From assembly GCF_038446955.1 (NCBI RefSeq), contig NZ_CP151803.1, positions 5,146,001 through 5,210,000 of the forward strand: a stretch of DNA of 64,000 nt, in the 5' to 3' direction. The notes under the pieces are model-generated. The model saw only the letters and a program-made list of their open reading frames with translations. It had not been told where the DNA came from and made no database searches. How positions within the stretch are numbered: position 1 is the stretch's first letter; the number at the start of each line of letters is the position of its first letter. This document shows positions 10,501 to 18,152 of the stretch, in pieces. This stretch comes from Pedobacter sp. FW305-3-2-15-E-R2A2. Lineage in GTDB: Bacteria > Bacteroidota > Bacteroidia > Sphingobacteriales > Sphingobacteriaceae. The translations under genes and the position numbers were made by a program.

Positions 10501-11104
10501 TAATGACCACCTCATCCATTTTGTTAACATCCGGCTCCATCTCAATCCGGATGTCTCCTGCCCCTGCTGGTTTGACCACTTTCCTTTTCAAACCCACGTA
10601 CGAAAAGACAAGTGATGCACCTTCCTCCAGCACCACCACAAACCGTCCCTCCGGGCCACTGAAAAAAGTATTTTCTGTTCCCAGCGTCCGGACGTTTACC
10701 TGAGGGATGGGCAGCCCCTTCTCATCCACCACTTCTCCGGTGATGATATTGGTATTTTTCTTATCCTCATCCCCCTCTTCTTTTGGGCCAACCACCATCA
10801 CATCATCCTGCAACACATAGGTGAGCTCCGAGCCTTTCAGCAACCTCCTCATGAGGGGTTTCAGCTCTTCATTGCTGGCTGTAAAATTCATCTTCGGTGC
10901 CTTTTGCACCAATTCCTGATTGTATACAATCCGCACCGAGGTTTGCTTCATAATGGACTGTAAGATCCCTTCCAGCGTCCCGTTACGAACATTTAAGGTT
11001 ACTTTCCTGCTGCTTTTCTGCTGGGCTGATGCCGGCAGAAAAAACACAAGGAGGAACAGGATGCTGCCAATGGCAGCACCTGTTATTTTATAAAAATGGT
11101 TCAT
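7553..11104 (-). CDS. SusC/RagA-family TonB-dependent receptor with STN signalling domain
   Basis: 1183 residues. Signal peptide 1-27 (ends ASAQQ). Residues about 33-105 are an STN (secretin/TonB short N-terminal) domain (VTLNVRNGTLEGILQSIMKQT), which in this class contacts a FecR anti-sigma factor. Next come a CarboxypepD_reg-like domain (about 118-195, ITGEVVDEKGLPIPQVNV), the SusC signature MDEVVITGYQEV, and the plug with IWVVDGVIRENP and ATAIYGTSAANGVIVVTTKKG, then the barrel ending in LSVNLSF. It imports a SusD-captured substrate with TonB energy. Directly upstream are TlpA2 (24-nt gap), and further up the ECF sigma/FecR pair, which fits substrate-responsive transcription of this operon. 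The gene is co-transcribed with SusD. Confidence 0.96.
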   Translation of the reverse strand: MNHFYKITGAAIGSILFLLVFFLPASAQQKSSRKVTLNVRNGTLEGILQSIMKQTSVRIVYNQELVQKAPKMNFTASNEELKPLMRRLLKGSELTYVLQDDVMVVGPKEEGDEDKKNTNIITGEVVDEKGLPIPQVNVRTLGTENTFFSGPEGRFVVVLEEGASLVFSYVGLKRKVVKPAGAGDIRIEMEPDVNKMDEVVITGYQEVSKRMLAGSTYTLKAADVKQPGVPNITAMLQGKVPGLSVITNSGSPNAVPRLRIRGTSTLMGNANPIWVVDGVIRENPDSANPDNVMGISPAIKDLLVNTESSFSKASLAGNSVSGINVNDIESITFLKDASATAIYGTSAANGVIVVTTKKGLSGKPVIGYNADIGFIQKPSYTGMQLMNAKERIRFSREVYEDGLFYLGTPFPISYEGAFQDLMNRKISEPEFQEKVAGFERMNTNWFDVFFQNSINMAQNVSLSGGNEKLRYFSSVFYDRSAGSAKEDWQQRIGGRLKLNADLSTRLKVEFSLSSSFRTSNGYFSSNPLDYALKTSRTIPADSFYPTKMTTNNVTGNGTLLNYNLQNEIAESGSLVKNTEVNGLLSLNYLILPGLRANSMISAGTNHLQSESFATEHTNYIANYRGYDYGSMMPGGPEELASVLPFGGILQTDNSTNYTYNLRNSLDYNKRIFSERDQITLMVGQEIRSVRDQGFANLNPGYLRDRGESFATLPGSYLFTNPKKKNMIQNAVSAFAIASYSFADKYVLNSSIRTDASNRFGQYSNRRFLPVWSVSGLWNAVEEPWLKNNKVITALDLKMSYGFQGNVVKDVGPEMIAEILEAGSAIDPNSMQYVLALKSLPYPDLRWEKTKSYGLELHTALFNSLADFTFSYYDKRGTDIITARRIPLEYGIASMYMNSGSMRNYGYEAELKLNPIRNKDLAWNISVNIGKNNNQIREGSNASPYTVEDYLNGTAQVNGQPQGTFYVFAYKGLNPKNGEPLFNGIDEPNVDRGQPFINYLKIGGKRDPDLMGGGFTSVRYKAFTVGLAFSFSLGSQRLLNPVYGSQEQLVPMPEQNMPAVLSGRWRKPGDEAFTNIPGFLMDPNQGKAFVGTIPFSRYYMYDHSDLNLVSGNFLRCRSMNLSYQLPDAWLKKAKIKTASISGTASNLFVIADKRLRGQDPEIEGVGRTALPIVPSYNLSVNLSF

Positions 11105-11128
11105 TTGGTTTAGTTTGTGCAGGTTAGA

Positions 11129-12247
11129 TTATTTCAACAATTCGGTCAGCCTGGCATCAAGCATCCCCTCACGGTATCCGCTGCCAATAATCTTCCCGGT
11201 AGGATCGATCAGGAAATTTGCCGGGATTCCAAGCACTTTATAATCTATGGCTACCTGGTTCTTAGCGGCTTTAAGGTCCGATACATGGACCCATGGCAAC
11301 TGGTCTTCGGCAATGGCTTTCAGCCATTTTCCCCGGTCATCATCCAAAGAAAGACTGATGATCGTAAAGCCTTTATCTTTAAATTTCTGATAAGCCGCTT
11401 TCAGATAAGGTGATTCCGCCCTGCATGGGGTACACCAGCTTGCCCAAAAATCAACCAATACATATTTACCTTTGAAATCGGCCAGAGAGACCTTTTTCCC
11501 ATTTACATCCGGTTGGGTAAAGGCCGGAGCCGGCTTTCCAGAGAAAGATTCAGCAACCCCTGTCATCCCGGCAAGCATCATTCTTGTGATCTGGTTATGT
11601 TTTGCCCTTGGACCAAACTTGTCAATGATTGCTAATCGCTCTTCTCTTGAATTAATGGCTTCAGCCAGTAAGGCATTCAGCACATAGGCAGATACCCCCG
11701 AATTAGGATGTTCAGCAATCCATTTTTTTCCGCTGCTCAACAATTTCGAATGGTATTTATTACGTTCTGCTTCCAGTGCTGAAATCGCATCGGCATCACC
11801 TACGGCTTTTGCTTCGCTCAGCTTTACACTCAGGTCTGCACCATCTTTAATATCTGCAACCGCAGCATCCATCACCTTATTCATCTCTACCCATTCTTTC
11901 ACAAAAGGACTTCCGGAATAACTGGCATCATTTAAATTTGTCCCTCCGGAAATGTCCATCTTCCCGCCATCCAGATAAACAAGCGCACCAAGTCCCGTTA
12001 TTTCAGGGGCTCTGTTTCCCACCTGCAGAACAAAAATGCTTCCTCCTTCACTCATGGATTTTGAAAAACTAAAACTATGGTTCTTTACATAGGTAGAATC
12101 CGTTGTTTTGTCAATTGCATTCCATAAACGTACAACAGTATCATTAGGAAGTGAAGGAATAGCAGCAGTAAGTTCCAGCTTTTGCTGTGCCGACACCGCC
12201 AGGGTCATTAGCATTAAACTGCTCAGGGTAAATATTGATTTCATCAT
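11129..12247 (-). CDS. TlpA-like periplasmic thioredoxin (TlpA2)
   Basis: 372 residues. Signal peptide MMKSIFTLSSLMLMTLAVSAQQ, a DUF4369-like beta domain (about 22-115), a helical linker, and a C-terminal TlpA-type thioredoxin fold: PAPAFTQPDVNGKKVSLADF, FKGKYVLVDFWASWC, redox motif WCTPC at 271-275, and the cis-Pro loop VLGIPAN. Likely an extracytoplasmic disulfide oxidoreductase, although the direction of electron flow cannot be read from sequence. It stands 38 nt after the M1 peptidase gene and 24 nt before SusC in one operon. The WCTPC active site differs from the other two operon thioredoxins (WCGPC, WCKPC), so the three may differ in redox potential. Confidence 0.9.
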   Translation of the reverse strand: MMKSIFTLSSLMLMTLAVSAQQKLELTAAIPSLPNDTVVRLWNAIDKTTDSTYVKNHSFSFSKSMSEGGSIFVLQVGNRAPEITGLGALVYLDGGKMDISGGTNLNDASYSGSPFVKEWVEMNKVMDAAVADIKDGADLSVKLSEAKAVGDADAISALEAERNKYHSKLLSSGKKWIAEHPNSGVSAYVLNALLAEAINSREERLAIIDKFGPRAKHNQITRMMLAGMTGVAESFSGKPAPAFTQPDVNGKKVSLADFKGKYVLVDFWASWCTPCRAESPYLKAAYQKFKDKGFTIISLSLDDDRGKWLKAIAEDQLPWVHVSDLKAAKNQVAIDYKVLGIPANFLIDPTGKIIGSGYREGMLDARLTELLK

Positions 12248-12285
12248 GTATTGGTTTTATAATTCAGGTTTATTTAATTGATCGT

Positions 12286-14865
12286 TTATTTGTCGGAGGA
12301 AATGCTGAACTTCTTTTCTTTAAGCAACAGGTCCCCTTCATTTGGTTTTTTCATAATGAGCAGATCAGGCAACAACAGTCCGTCCCTGTTTTGATACCCC
12401 CCTAATTCCAGGCGCTCATAGGGCAGGTTTTCCGGACTGCCGCCTGTATAACTTTCTCTGATTTTCAGTCCGGTTTTCACCTCATAATAATAAGCCAGGC
12501 TTTCTCCTGTCGGCTTGCTCAGCTTCAATACATAAGCATCCATCCCATTCACAAAAGCCGTGGAGTCACTCAGGCTAAGTGTCCCTGATGCGGCAGAAAG
12601 AAGCAATTCAGGAAAAAAGGTACAAACCTGCCTGAGTTGCTCATCCTGCCTTGCATCTAAGGGCACCGGGGAGCCAAAAGACCGATAGGAAATACTGGAA
12701 GCATTCAGGTCATATTGTTGCAATTTTGCCGCTAAATCACTGAAGCCCATTCCCATGCTATATTTTCCCGGAAAGGCCGCCGTACGGTCGAACACATATT
12801 CCGTTTTTCCAATTTTCTGATGATAACTCAGTGCTACACTTTTCAGCTTCCCGATGCGCTCGCGGCCACCGATGGCCTTCAGGTAATTTTCGATCACCAT
12901 TGCCGCATTTAATCCTGCCGGAACAGGTTTAGATTTTCCGCTTGCCTGCCAGAAATTATCGGCCCGGTCTGCATCAGGTAAAACCTGATCAGGGTCCAGT
13001 TTTACCGACATCACCGTAGAAGTAGAAGGATAATGAAAGCTCCATTCCTTGTTCCGTTGCCAGATTTGTGCCGGTAAAGTAACCCTGCTCGTCTTTCCGT
13101 TAAACTCAATCACTTCTATTACTGCAGGCATCACCATTTTTCCTTTATTGAGCAATTTGATGAGGATCCCCTTTTCCACCGATCCATCTACATAGCGGAC
13201 ACCGGAAATGCCTTGATCCAGCTTCCAGTCGTTCAGAAACCAACTGCGCCAAAACCAGGACAACTCTTCCCCACCGCCATGTTCCATACTTCTGAAAAAA
13301 TCTTCTGGTGTCGGGTGTTTGAAAGTCCAGTCTTTGATAAAAGTCCGGAAAGCAGGGTCAAAACGCTCCGGCCCCAAAACCTGTGTCCTCAATAAATGTA
13401 AAGCCGCCGCAGGTTTCATGTAGGCCAGTAAGGCAAAATTTTCTGCCTGCATCAGGTCCAAAGGTGTGATTATCGGCTCCGTTGCTTTCACCTTCCCCAG
13501 CCAATCCACGGCATCCTGCATTGCAAAAGCCGTTTGTCCGCCCAGGGTATCGCCGTTAACATGGTTGATGAAAGAGTTTAAGCCTTCTACCATCCAACCC
13601 TGTTTTCCGTTTCCGGCCACCATCATGTTAAACCAGGTATGTCCCATTTCATGGTTCACTTTAGACCAGACCCCATTGGCCATGCCGTCCGACTTATAAT
13701 GAATGATGCTCAACCCCGGTGCACCGATCCCGGTAATAGAACCGGCAATATTCACTGCGCTGGAATAAGGATAAGGAGCCCATAAGCGGGAATACGTTTC
13801 CAGTACTTGCTTCATCGTTTGTGCAGACTGCTGCCAGCTTGGAATATTGCTCTCCGGAGGATACAAAGACATCGCCAGCGCCTTCCGTTGATCGGGCAGG
13901 TTTACCCGTACCGCATCCCAGATAAAAGCCCTGGAGATGGCAAAAGCGGCATCCCCGGTATGCTCTTCAGTAAAATGCCAGCGGCTCTTTTTTCCAGAGC
14001 TACCCGAAGCAGCAATTTCTTTAGGGCCTCTGATCTGAACGGTAAGGTCAGATGCTTTCGCCTGCTGCAAGCGAGCCAGCTGAGTTTTAGTCAGCACTTC
14101 TGCAGGGTTGATCAGCGTTCCGGTCCCTTGTACGATCATTTCTGAGGGCACACTGATCTCGTAATCCATTTTCCCTGGCTCGATATAATAACCCGGATTT
14201 CCGGGGTTCCAGCCGTTCACATTGTCGTAAACTAACATCCTTGGAAACCAGGAAGACAGCTGATAAATGCTTCCATGCGGGCTGGGTAAAATTCCCATAA
14301 AATCCGAACCGTTAAAAGGAAGGGTAAAATGATAATCAATATACAACTCTACCTTTCCTTTCGGTTTCAAAGGTTGTTTCAATTTCAGCTTCAGCTGATC
14401 ATTGGAGATCTGGTAACTGGCATTTTGAAAAGTCTTACCTGCTCTTTCCTGCACGGCATTCAGGACAAAACCTTCCGTCACCTCCTGAATCCCAAATCTG
14501 CTGCCCTCAACAGGGGTCAGCATCCTTGTTTTTGAATCCTTCCGGAAACGGTTTTGCCCAAGAACAAACCATACTTCATCCAGCGTATCCGGACTGTTAT
14601 TCGTATAGGTAACGGTCATTTTCCCGGTAAGTATTCTCGATAAGCTATCAAATCCGGCTTTGATCACATAATCACACTGGTTCTGCCAGTATTGTGCTCC
14701 AGGTTTCCCCCTTGCAGTCCGGTATACATTTCCCTGGGGATAAACCACAGGATTGAAGGTTTCCCGCCAGTCGTAGCCATTCTGCTGTGCCATAAGCGGC
14801 TCCGCAAAAGGAATGTAGGACAGAAAGAATCCCATCAGCAACATTACATATTTTCTGGTCCTCAT
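12286..14865 (-). CDS. M1-family-like zinc metallopeptidase with C-terminal lipoprotein-sorting-like domain
   Basis: About 859 residues from MRTRKYVML; this ATG overlaps the upstream TAA by one base (TAATG), while the longer start at 14886 would overlap more deeply. Signal peptide ends AEPLMAQQ. An N-terminal beta domain (about 50-310) leads to the gluzincin site HEMGH (405-409) followed by VEGLNSF with the third zinc ligand Glu427. Two deviations: the exopeptidase motif GxMEN is replaced by GIGAPGLS, and only 17 residues separate the second His and the distal Glu, against the usual 18. Residues about 650-859 (VIENYLKAIGGRERIGKLKSV) resemble the LolA-like tail found on some Bacteroidota peptidases. 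Probably a periplasmic or surface peptidase acting with the SusCD importer. Confidence 0.85.
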   Translation of the reverse strand: MRTRKYVMLLMGFFLSYIPFAEPLMAQQNGYDWRETFNPVVYPQGNVYRTARGKPGAQYWQNQCDYVIKAGFDSLSRILTGKMTVTYTNNSPDTLDEVWFVLGQNRFRKDSKTRMLTPVEGSRFGIQEVTEGFVLNAVQERAGKTFQNASYQISNDQLKLKLKQPLKPKGKVELYIDYHFTLPFNGSDFMGILPSPHGSIYQLSSWFPRMLVYDNVNGWNPGNPGYYIEPGKMDYEISVPSEMIVQGTGTLINPAEVLTKTQLARLQQAKASDLTVQIRGPKEIAASGSSGKKSRWHFTEEHTGDAAFAISRAFIWDAVRVNLPDQRKALAMSLYPPESNIPSWQQSAQTMKQVLETYSRLWAPYPYSSAVNIAGSITGIGAPGLSIIHYKSDGMANGVWSKVNHEMGHTWFNMMVAGNGKQGWMVEGLNSFINHVNGDTLGGQTAFAMQDAVDWLGKVKATEPIITPLDLMQAENFALLAYMKPAAALHLLRTQVLGPERFDPAFRTFIKDWTFKHPTPEDFFRSMEHGGGEELSWFWRSWFLNDWKLDQGISGVRYVDGSVEKGILIKLLNKGKMVMPAVIEVIEFNGKTSRVTLPAQIWQRNKEWSFHYPSTSTVMSVKLDPDQVLPDADRADNFWQASGKSKPVPAGLNAAMVIENYLKAIGGRERIGKLKSVALSYHQKIGKTEYVFDRTAAFPGKYSMGMGFSDLAAKLQQYDLNASSISYRSFGSPVPLDARQDEQLRQVCTFFPELLLSAASGTLSLSDSTAFVNGMDAYVLKLSKPTGESLAYYYEVKTGLKIRESYTGGSPENLPYERLELGGYQNRDGLLLPDLLIMKKPNEGDLLLKEKKFSISSDK

Positions 14866-16280
14866 TATCTTTTTTCCTGATGCCATTTAACAACTTTCGC
14901 CTTAAAATCAGGGTTACTTGGAAAGCCCATCAATGGGGAAATAAAATTCCCTTTGCGGTCTATTGCCATATATCTCGGAAAGCTATCCAGTCCGTATTTC
15001 TCTCTAAAGAACAAAAAATCTTCGCCTCCTTGTTTACTGAGGTACTTCAGGTTTACCGTCTTATTCATCTTGTGATCGATCAGGTATTGATCCCAGGCCA
15101 GGTCACCTTCGCCTTCCATCGCAATGGTCATAAATACAATGTCTGTGCTGTCGGTAAGATCTTCTACCAGCTGATGGAAGTAAGGCATTTCCTGTTTGCA
15201 TGGACCGCACCAGGTTCCCCATACGTCTATGATCACCATTTTTCCTTTGAAATCTGACAACTTCACGATCTTACCTTTATCGTCCGTTAAAGCGAAATCC
15301 GGTGCAGGATTTCCCTCCATGATGCTTTCATGGGTCTGGTAATGAGCGGCCCAGAATTTAACATCTTCGGGATCCATAAACGAAGCCTGCATTGCCGGAT
15401 AAAAATCCTGTAATTCCCGGTTCATTCCTTTAAAGCGGAGCTGAATTTTAAACCATGGATAAACCACCATTTTGTTCAGCAAATTATTTTTTGCAACCAA
15501 TATCAGGTTCATCTTTTTCAGGTCAGACCATTGCGGATCCTGAAGCTTCTGCCCCTCTTCCCAGGTCATCAGATAAATATTCATCATGTTGGTATTGAAA
15601 ATCTTTTTCAGTGCAACGTCAGACAGGTCCAGTCCTTTACGGTACCAATCCCCAAAGGCAGGAGACAAATTGTTTTTTGCTTTTTGTGCGTTCAGAAAAT
15701 TCCATTTAAGCTGGGCCTGCAACAAACGGGAATAACCTTGCAATAGTTCCCTGTCGGCTGCTTTTGCAACTTTCGCTTTAGACATCAGCATCCCGATCTG
15801 TTGATCCATGGCTTTAAAATGACCATCTAGCTCCGTTTGTGTCATGGTAGAAAGACGTTCAGGAGAAATCATATATAAACTATCCATCCGGTAAGGCAGG
15901 CTTTGCTTCAGCGAGGCCGTTCCTTTGAAAGCCGCAGCATGCCCCAGATGCGAAGGAACAGTGCCCTTATCTTTTAAAGGATACATGCTCATGTTCACCT
16001 GTTCAGCTCCGCTGATCAATATCGGAATACCTCCAAAGAAAATGATGGATGAGGAAGCAGGCAGTACTCTTTTGATCTGGGTAGTTCCATTCTCATTGAG
16101 CTGAATAATGTCGCTCTGTACCATACCATAAGCAGTTTCAGGCGAATGGTGGAAATGAATGTATTTTAAAACAGGAGAACGTACAGTAACCTGGAACTGC
16201 ACTTTAGCGTTCTTGTCACTGCCTTTTACGGTTAAGCCCAACGCCAATAGCGATAGCAAGAATAAACGGGAAATGGTCAT
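14865..16280 (-). CDS. TlpA-like periplasmic thioredoxin (TlpA1), first gene of the SusCD operon
   Basis: 471 residues. Signal peptide MTISRLFLLSLLALGLTVKG, a beta-rich N-terminal domain, a long helical middle region (about 120-320), then a TlpA-type thioredoxin fold with NPAPDFALTDDKGKIVKLSDF, redox motif WCGPC at 357-361, and the cis-Pro region LDSFPRYMAID. It is the canonical CGPC thioredoxin site, unlike its two operon companions. The gene follows a terminator (16321-16356) that closes the FecR transcript, so it is likely the promoter-proximal gene of the SusCD operon; its stop overlaps the start of the M1 peptidase gene by one base. Confidence 0.9.
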   Translation of the reverse strand: MTISRLFLLSLLALGLTVKGSDKNAKVQFQVTVRSPVLKYIHFHHSPETAYGMVQSDIIQLNENGTTQIKRVLPASSSIIFFGGIPILISGAEQVNMSMYPLKDKGTVPSHLGHAAAFKGTASLKQSLPYRMDSLYMISPERLSTMTQTELDGHFKAMDQQIGMLMSKAKVAKAADRELLQGYSRLLQAQLKWNFLNAQKAKNNLSPAFGDWYRKGLDLSDVALKKIFNTNMMNIYLMTWEEGQKLQDPQWSDLKKMNLILVAKNNLLNKMVVYPWFKIQLRFKGMNRELQDFYPAMQASFMDPEDVKFWAAHYQTHESIMEGNPAPDFALTDDKGKIVKLSDFKGKMVIIDVWGTWCGPCKQEMPYFHQLVEDLTDSTDIVFMTIAMEGEGDLAWDQYLIDHKMNKTVNLKYLSKQGGEDFLFFREKYGLDSFPRYMAIDRKGNFISPLMGFPSNPDFKAKVVKWHQEKR

Positions 16281-16320
16281 AAGTTTAGGTGGTTTAAGAT
16301 ATAGGCAACCGGAGCAGTAA

Positions 16321-16356
16321 AAAGGGTGAAAACAATTTCAATTATTTTCACCCTTT
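16321..16356 (-). terminator. Rho-independent terminator after fecR
   Basis: A perfect 12-bp stem, AAAGGGTGAAAA (16321-16332) against TTTTCACCCTTT (16345-16356), with a 12-nt loop and a T-run on the minus strand. It separates the sigma/FecR transcript from the SusCD operon, suggesting the operon has its own, probably sigma-dependent, promoter in the roughly 40 bases upstream of 16280. I could not identify that promoter by consensus. Confidence 0.85.
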
Positions 16357-16398
16357 ATTGTTCATACCGGTACCCAACTGATTCTCAGCATTTTTAAC

Positions 16399-17559
16399 TC
16401 ATCGTTTCTTCACTTCAATCTGCTTTCCCTTAAACACAAAATTAATTTGATTGGTACTCAACCGAATATTATTCAGCACCCCCTGCACCTCATCCGGTCT
16501 GGGCATATCTATCGTAAAATGCAGATTTTTCAGCTCAGGGCTTTCAAAACTAAAGCTCAGGTCGTACTCCCTTTCCAGTCTGGAGGCAATATCTCCCAGA
16601 CGGCCATTGTCGAAATAGAGTTCCTTGTCTTTCCATGCGGTATATTCCCGGAGGTTGCTTTCTTTTTTGGAAAGCCCTGCAGACTGGTCATGATAGGTTC
16701 CAAGTTCTCCCGGCAACAACACCATGCTTTTTGTACCTGCCTCCAGCCTGACTTTCCCGCGAACCAATGCCGTTTGAAAGGAAGCACCAAAAGTATTGAC
16801 ATTAAACTCCGTCCCCAACACATTGATGCTCAGCCGACCAGTATGTACAACAAAAGGTCTTTGGGCCTGATGAACCACATCAAAAAAAGCTTCTCCTTCC
16901 AGGCTAACCTCCCTTTTGGCGGCTCCGAACTGACTGGGATAGGTTAATTTTGAGCCTGCATTGATCCAGATCTGTGTCCCGTCAGAGAGCACCACTTTGG
17001 TCTGTTTTCCAAAAGGGACTTCCAGGGTATTGTTTCCGGCCAGGTTTTCTTTTGCGGCTCCTTCTTTCTCATAAACAATGGCCGAACCGGTCAGCGCCAG
17101 GTGTTCTTCCGCGCCCTTCAATGCTCCGGATTGCTCCTCGATGTTGATGCTTTTTCCATTACCAAGGGTGAGCCTGATCTGGTTTGACGGCACCTGTTTT
17201 GCCACCGGATTTGAAATCCCTTTCTCCGTTTTATCTGTTGCGTACCACCAGAATACAGGAGCCAGTAATAAAGCCATTGTTGCCGCAATGCTCAGCCATT
17301 GATGACGCTTGTACCAACTGATCAGCAAAGGCTCTTTGCGCTTGCTTTGCTCATGGGCATATTGTAATTCTTTCCATCCTTCTTCTACCGGAAATTGCGC
17401 TTCAGGGTCCATTCCTTTGAGCTTAATGCGCATTTCTTCGGCCAGAAGCAGCATTTCCAGCTCTTCCTCATTTAGTGTCCCGGGCGCTTCCCCATCCTCA
17501 TTTACCCCATCTAGGTGCTTTAACATCTTATCCCAATTAAATTTATTGTCCTTATCCAT
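16399..17559 (-). CDS. FecR-family anti-sigma factor
   Basis: 386 residues. A cytoplasmic N-terminal part (1-85) rich in acidic residues would bind the sigma factor; one membrane span lies at about 90-107 (WLSIAATMALLLAPVFWWY); a periplasmic FecR domain follows (about 180-275: LEVPFGKQTKVVLSDGTQIWINAGSKLTYPSQF, EVSLEGEAFFDVVHQAQRPFVVHT); and a DUF4974-like C-terminal domain (about 315-385) would meet the STN domain of the receptor. FecR proteins hold or activate their ECF sigma factor according to receptor occupancy. The gene lies 27 nt downstream of the sigma gene and upstream of the STN-bearing SusC operon, the classical arrangement. Confidence 0.95.
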   Translation of the reverse strand: MDKDNKFNWDKMLKHLDGVNEDGEAPGTLNEEELEMLLLAEEMRIKLKGMDPEAQFPVEEGWKELQYAHEQSKRKEPLLISWYKRHQWLSIAATMALLLAPVFWWYATDKTEKGISNPVAKQVPSNQIRLTLGNGKSINIEEQSGALKGAEEHLALTGSAIVYEKEGAAKENLAGNNTLEVPFGKQTKVVLSDGTQIWINAGSKLTYPSQFGAAKREVSLEGEAFFDVVHQAQRPFVVHTGRLSINVLGTEFNVNTFGASFQTALVRGKVRLEAGTKSMVLLPGELGTYHDQSAGLSKKESNLREYTAWKDKELYFDNGRLGDIASRLEREYDLSFSFESPELKNLHFTIDMPRPDEVQGVLNNIRLSTNQINFVFKGKQIEVKKR

Positions 17560-17586
17560 ACCCCTATGTGTTATAAAACCTGTTCA

Positions 17587-18126
17587 TTAACCTATCCATA
17601 TATAAATCAATACCAACATCCGGATCAGGAACTTACATTCCCTTCTCAGAAATTCATAAGACAACCTGATGTGTGTTTTTACGGTGTTTACAGAGATGTC
17701 CAGCTGCGTGGCAATCTCTGTATATTTCAAACCCTCTTTATTACTCAACAGAAAAATACGGCGACGTTTCTCCGGCATCTGCCCGATGATTTCCCATAAA
17801 ACGACATTCCGCTCCTCTTCCCTTTCTTCGTTTTCCAGTTCCGATTTATACTGCATTGCTTCCGCTGCACGATGAAGGATCTCATCGTCATAATCTACCC
17901 TTTCTGCCTTTTTCTTATAACTCAAAGCCGCATTCCTTACCGCCCGGAACGCATAATTCCGAAAGCTTACTGCAATCTGCAGTTCGGATTGCTTATCGAG
18001 GCAATAGAGAAAAAAATTCTGAACGATATCTTTGGCAACATCTTCATCTTCCACTACATTAAATGCAGCAGTACATAGAAATGAATAGTGATCCCGAAAT
18101 TGTTTTTCTATTAAAAATTCAGCCAT
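17587..18126 (-). CDS. ECF sigma-70 family RNA polymerase sigma factor
   Basis: About 179 residues from MAEFLIEKQFRDHY. The frame extends upstream to 18249, but that would run inside prc; the ATG at 18126 gives normal ECF length and sits 26 nt after the prc stop. Region 2 (HYSFLCTAAFNVVEDEDVAKDIVQNFF, then FRNYAFRAVRNAALSYKKK) and region 4 with a helix-turn-helix (KYTEIATQLDISVNTVKTHIRLSYEFLR) are clear. It belongs to the Bacteroidota ECF group working with FecR, and would direct polymerase to the SusCD operon when the receptor is occupied. The order prc-sigma-fecR on one strand with short gaps suggests that read-through from prc also supplies sigma transcript. Confidence 0.94.
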   Translation of the reverse strand: MAEFLIEKQFRDHYSFLCTAAFNVVEDEDVAKDIVQNFFLYCLDKQSELQIAVSFRNYAFRAVRNAALSYKKKAERVDYDDEILHRAAEAMQYKSELENEEREEERNVVLWEIIGQMPEKRRRIFLLSNKEGLKYTEIATQLDISVNTVKTHIRLSYEFLRRECKFLIRMLVLIYIWIG

Positions 18127-18152
18127 TGGCCTTATACATTTTGAAATAAAAT

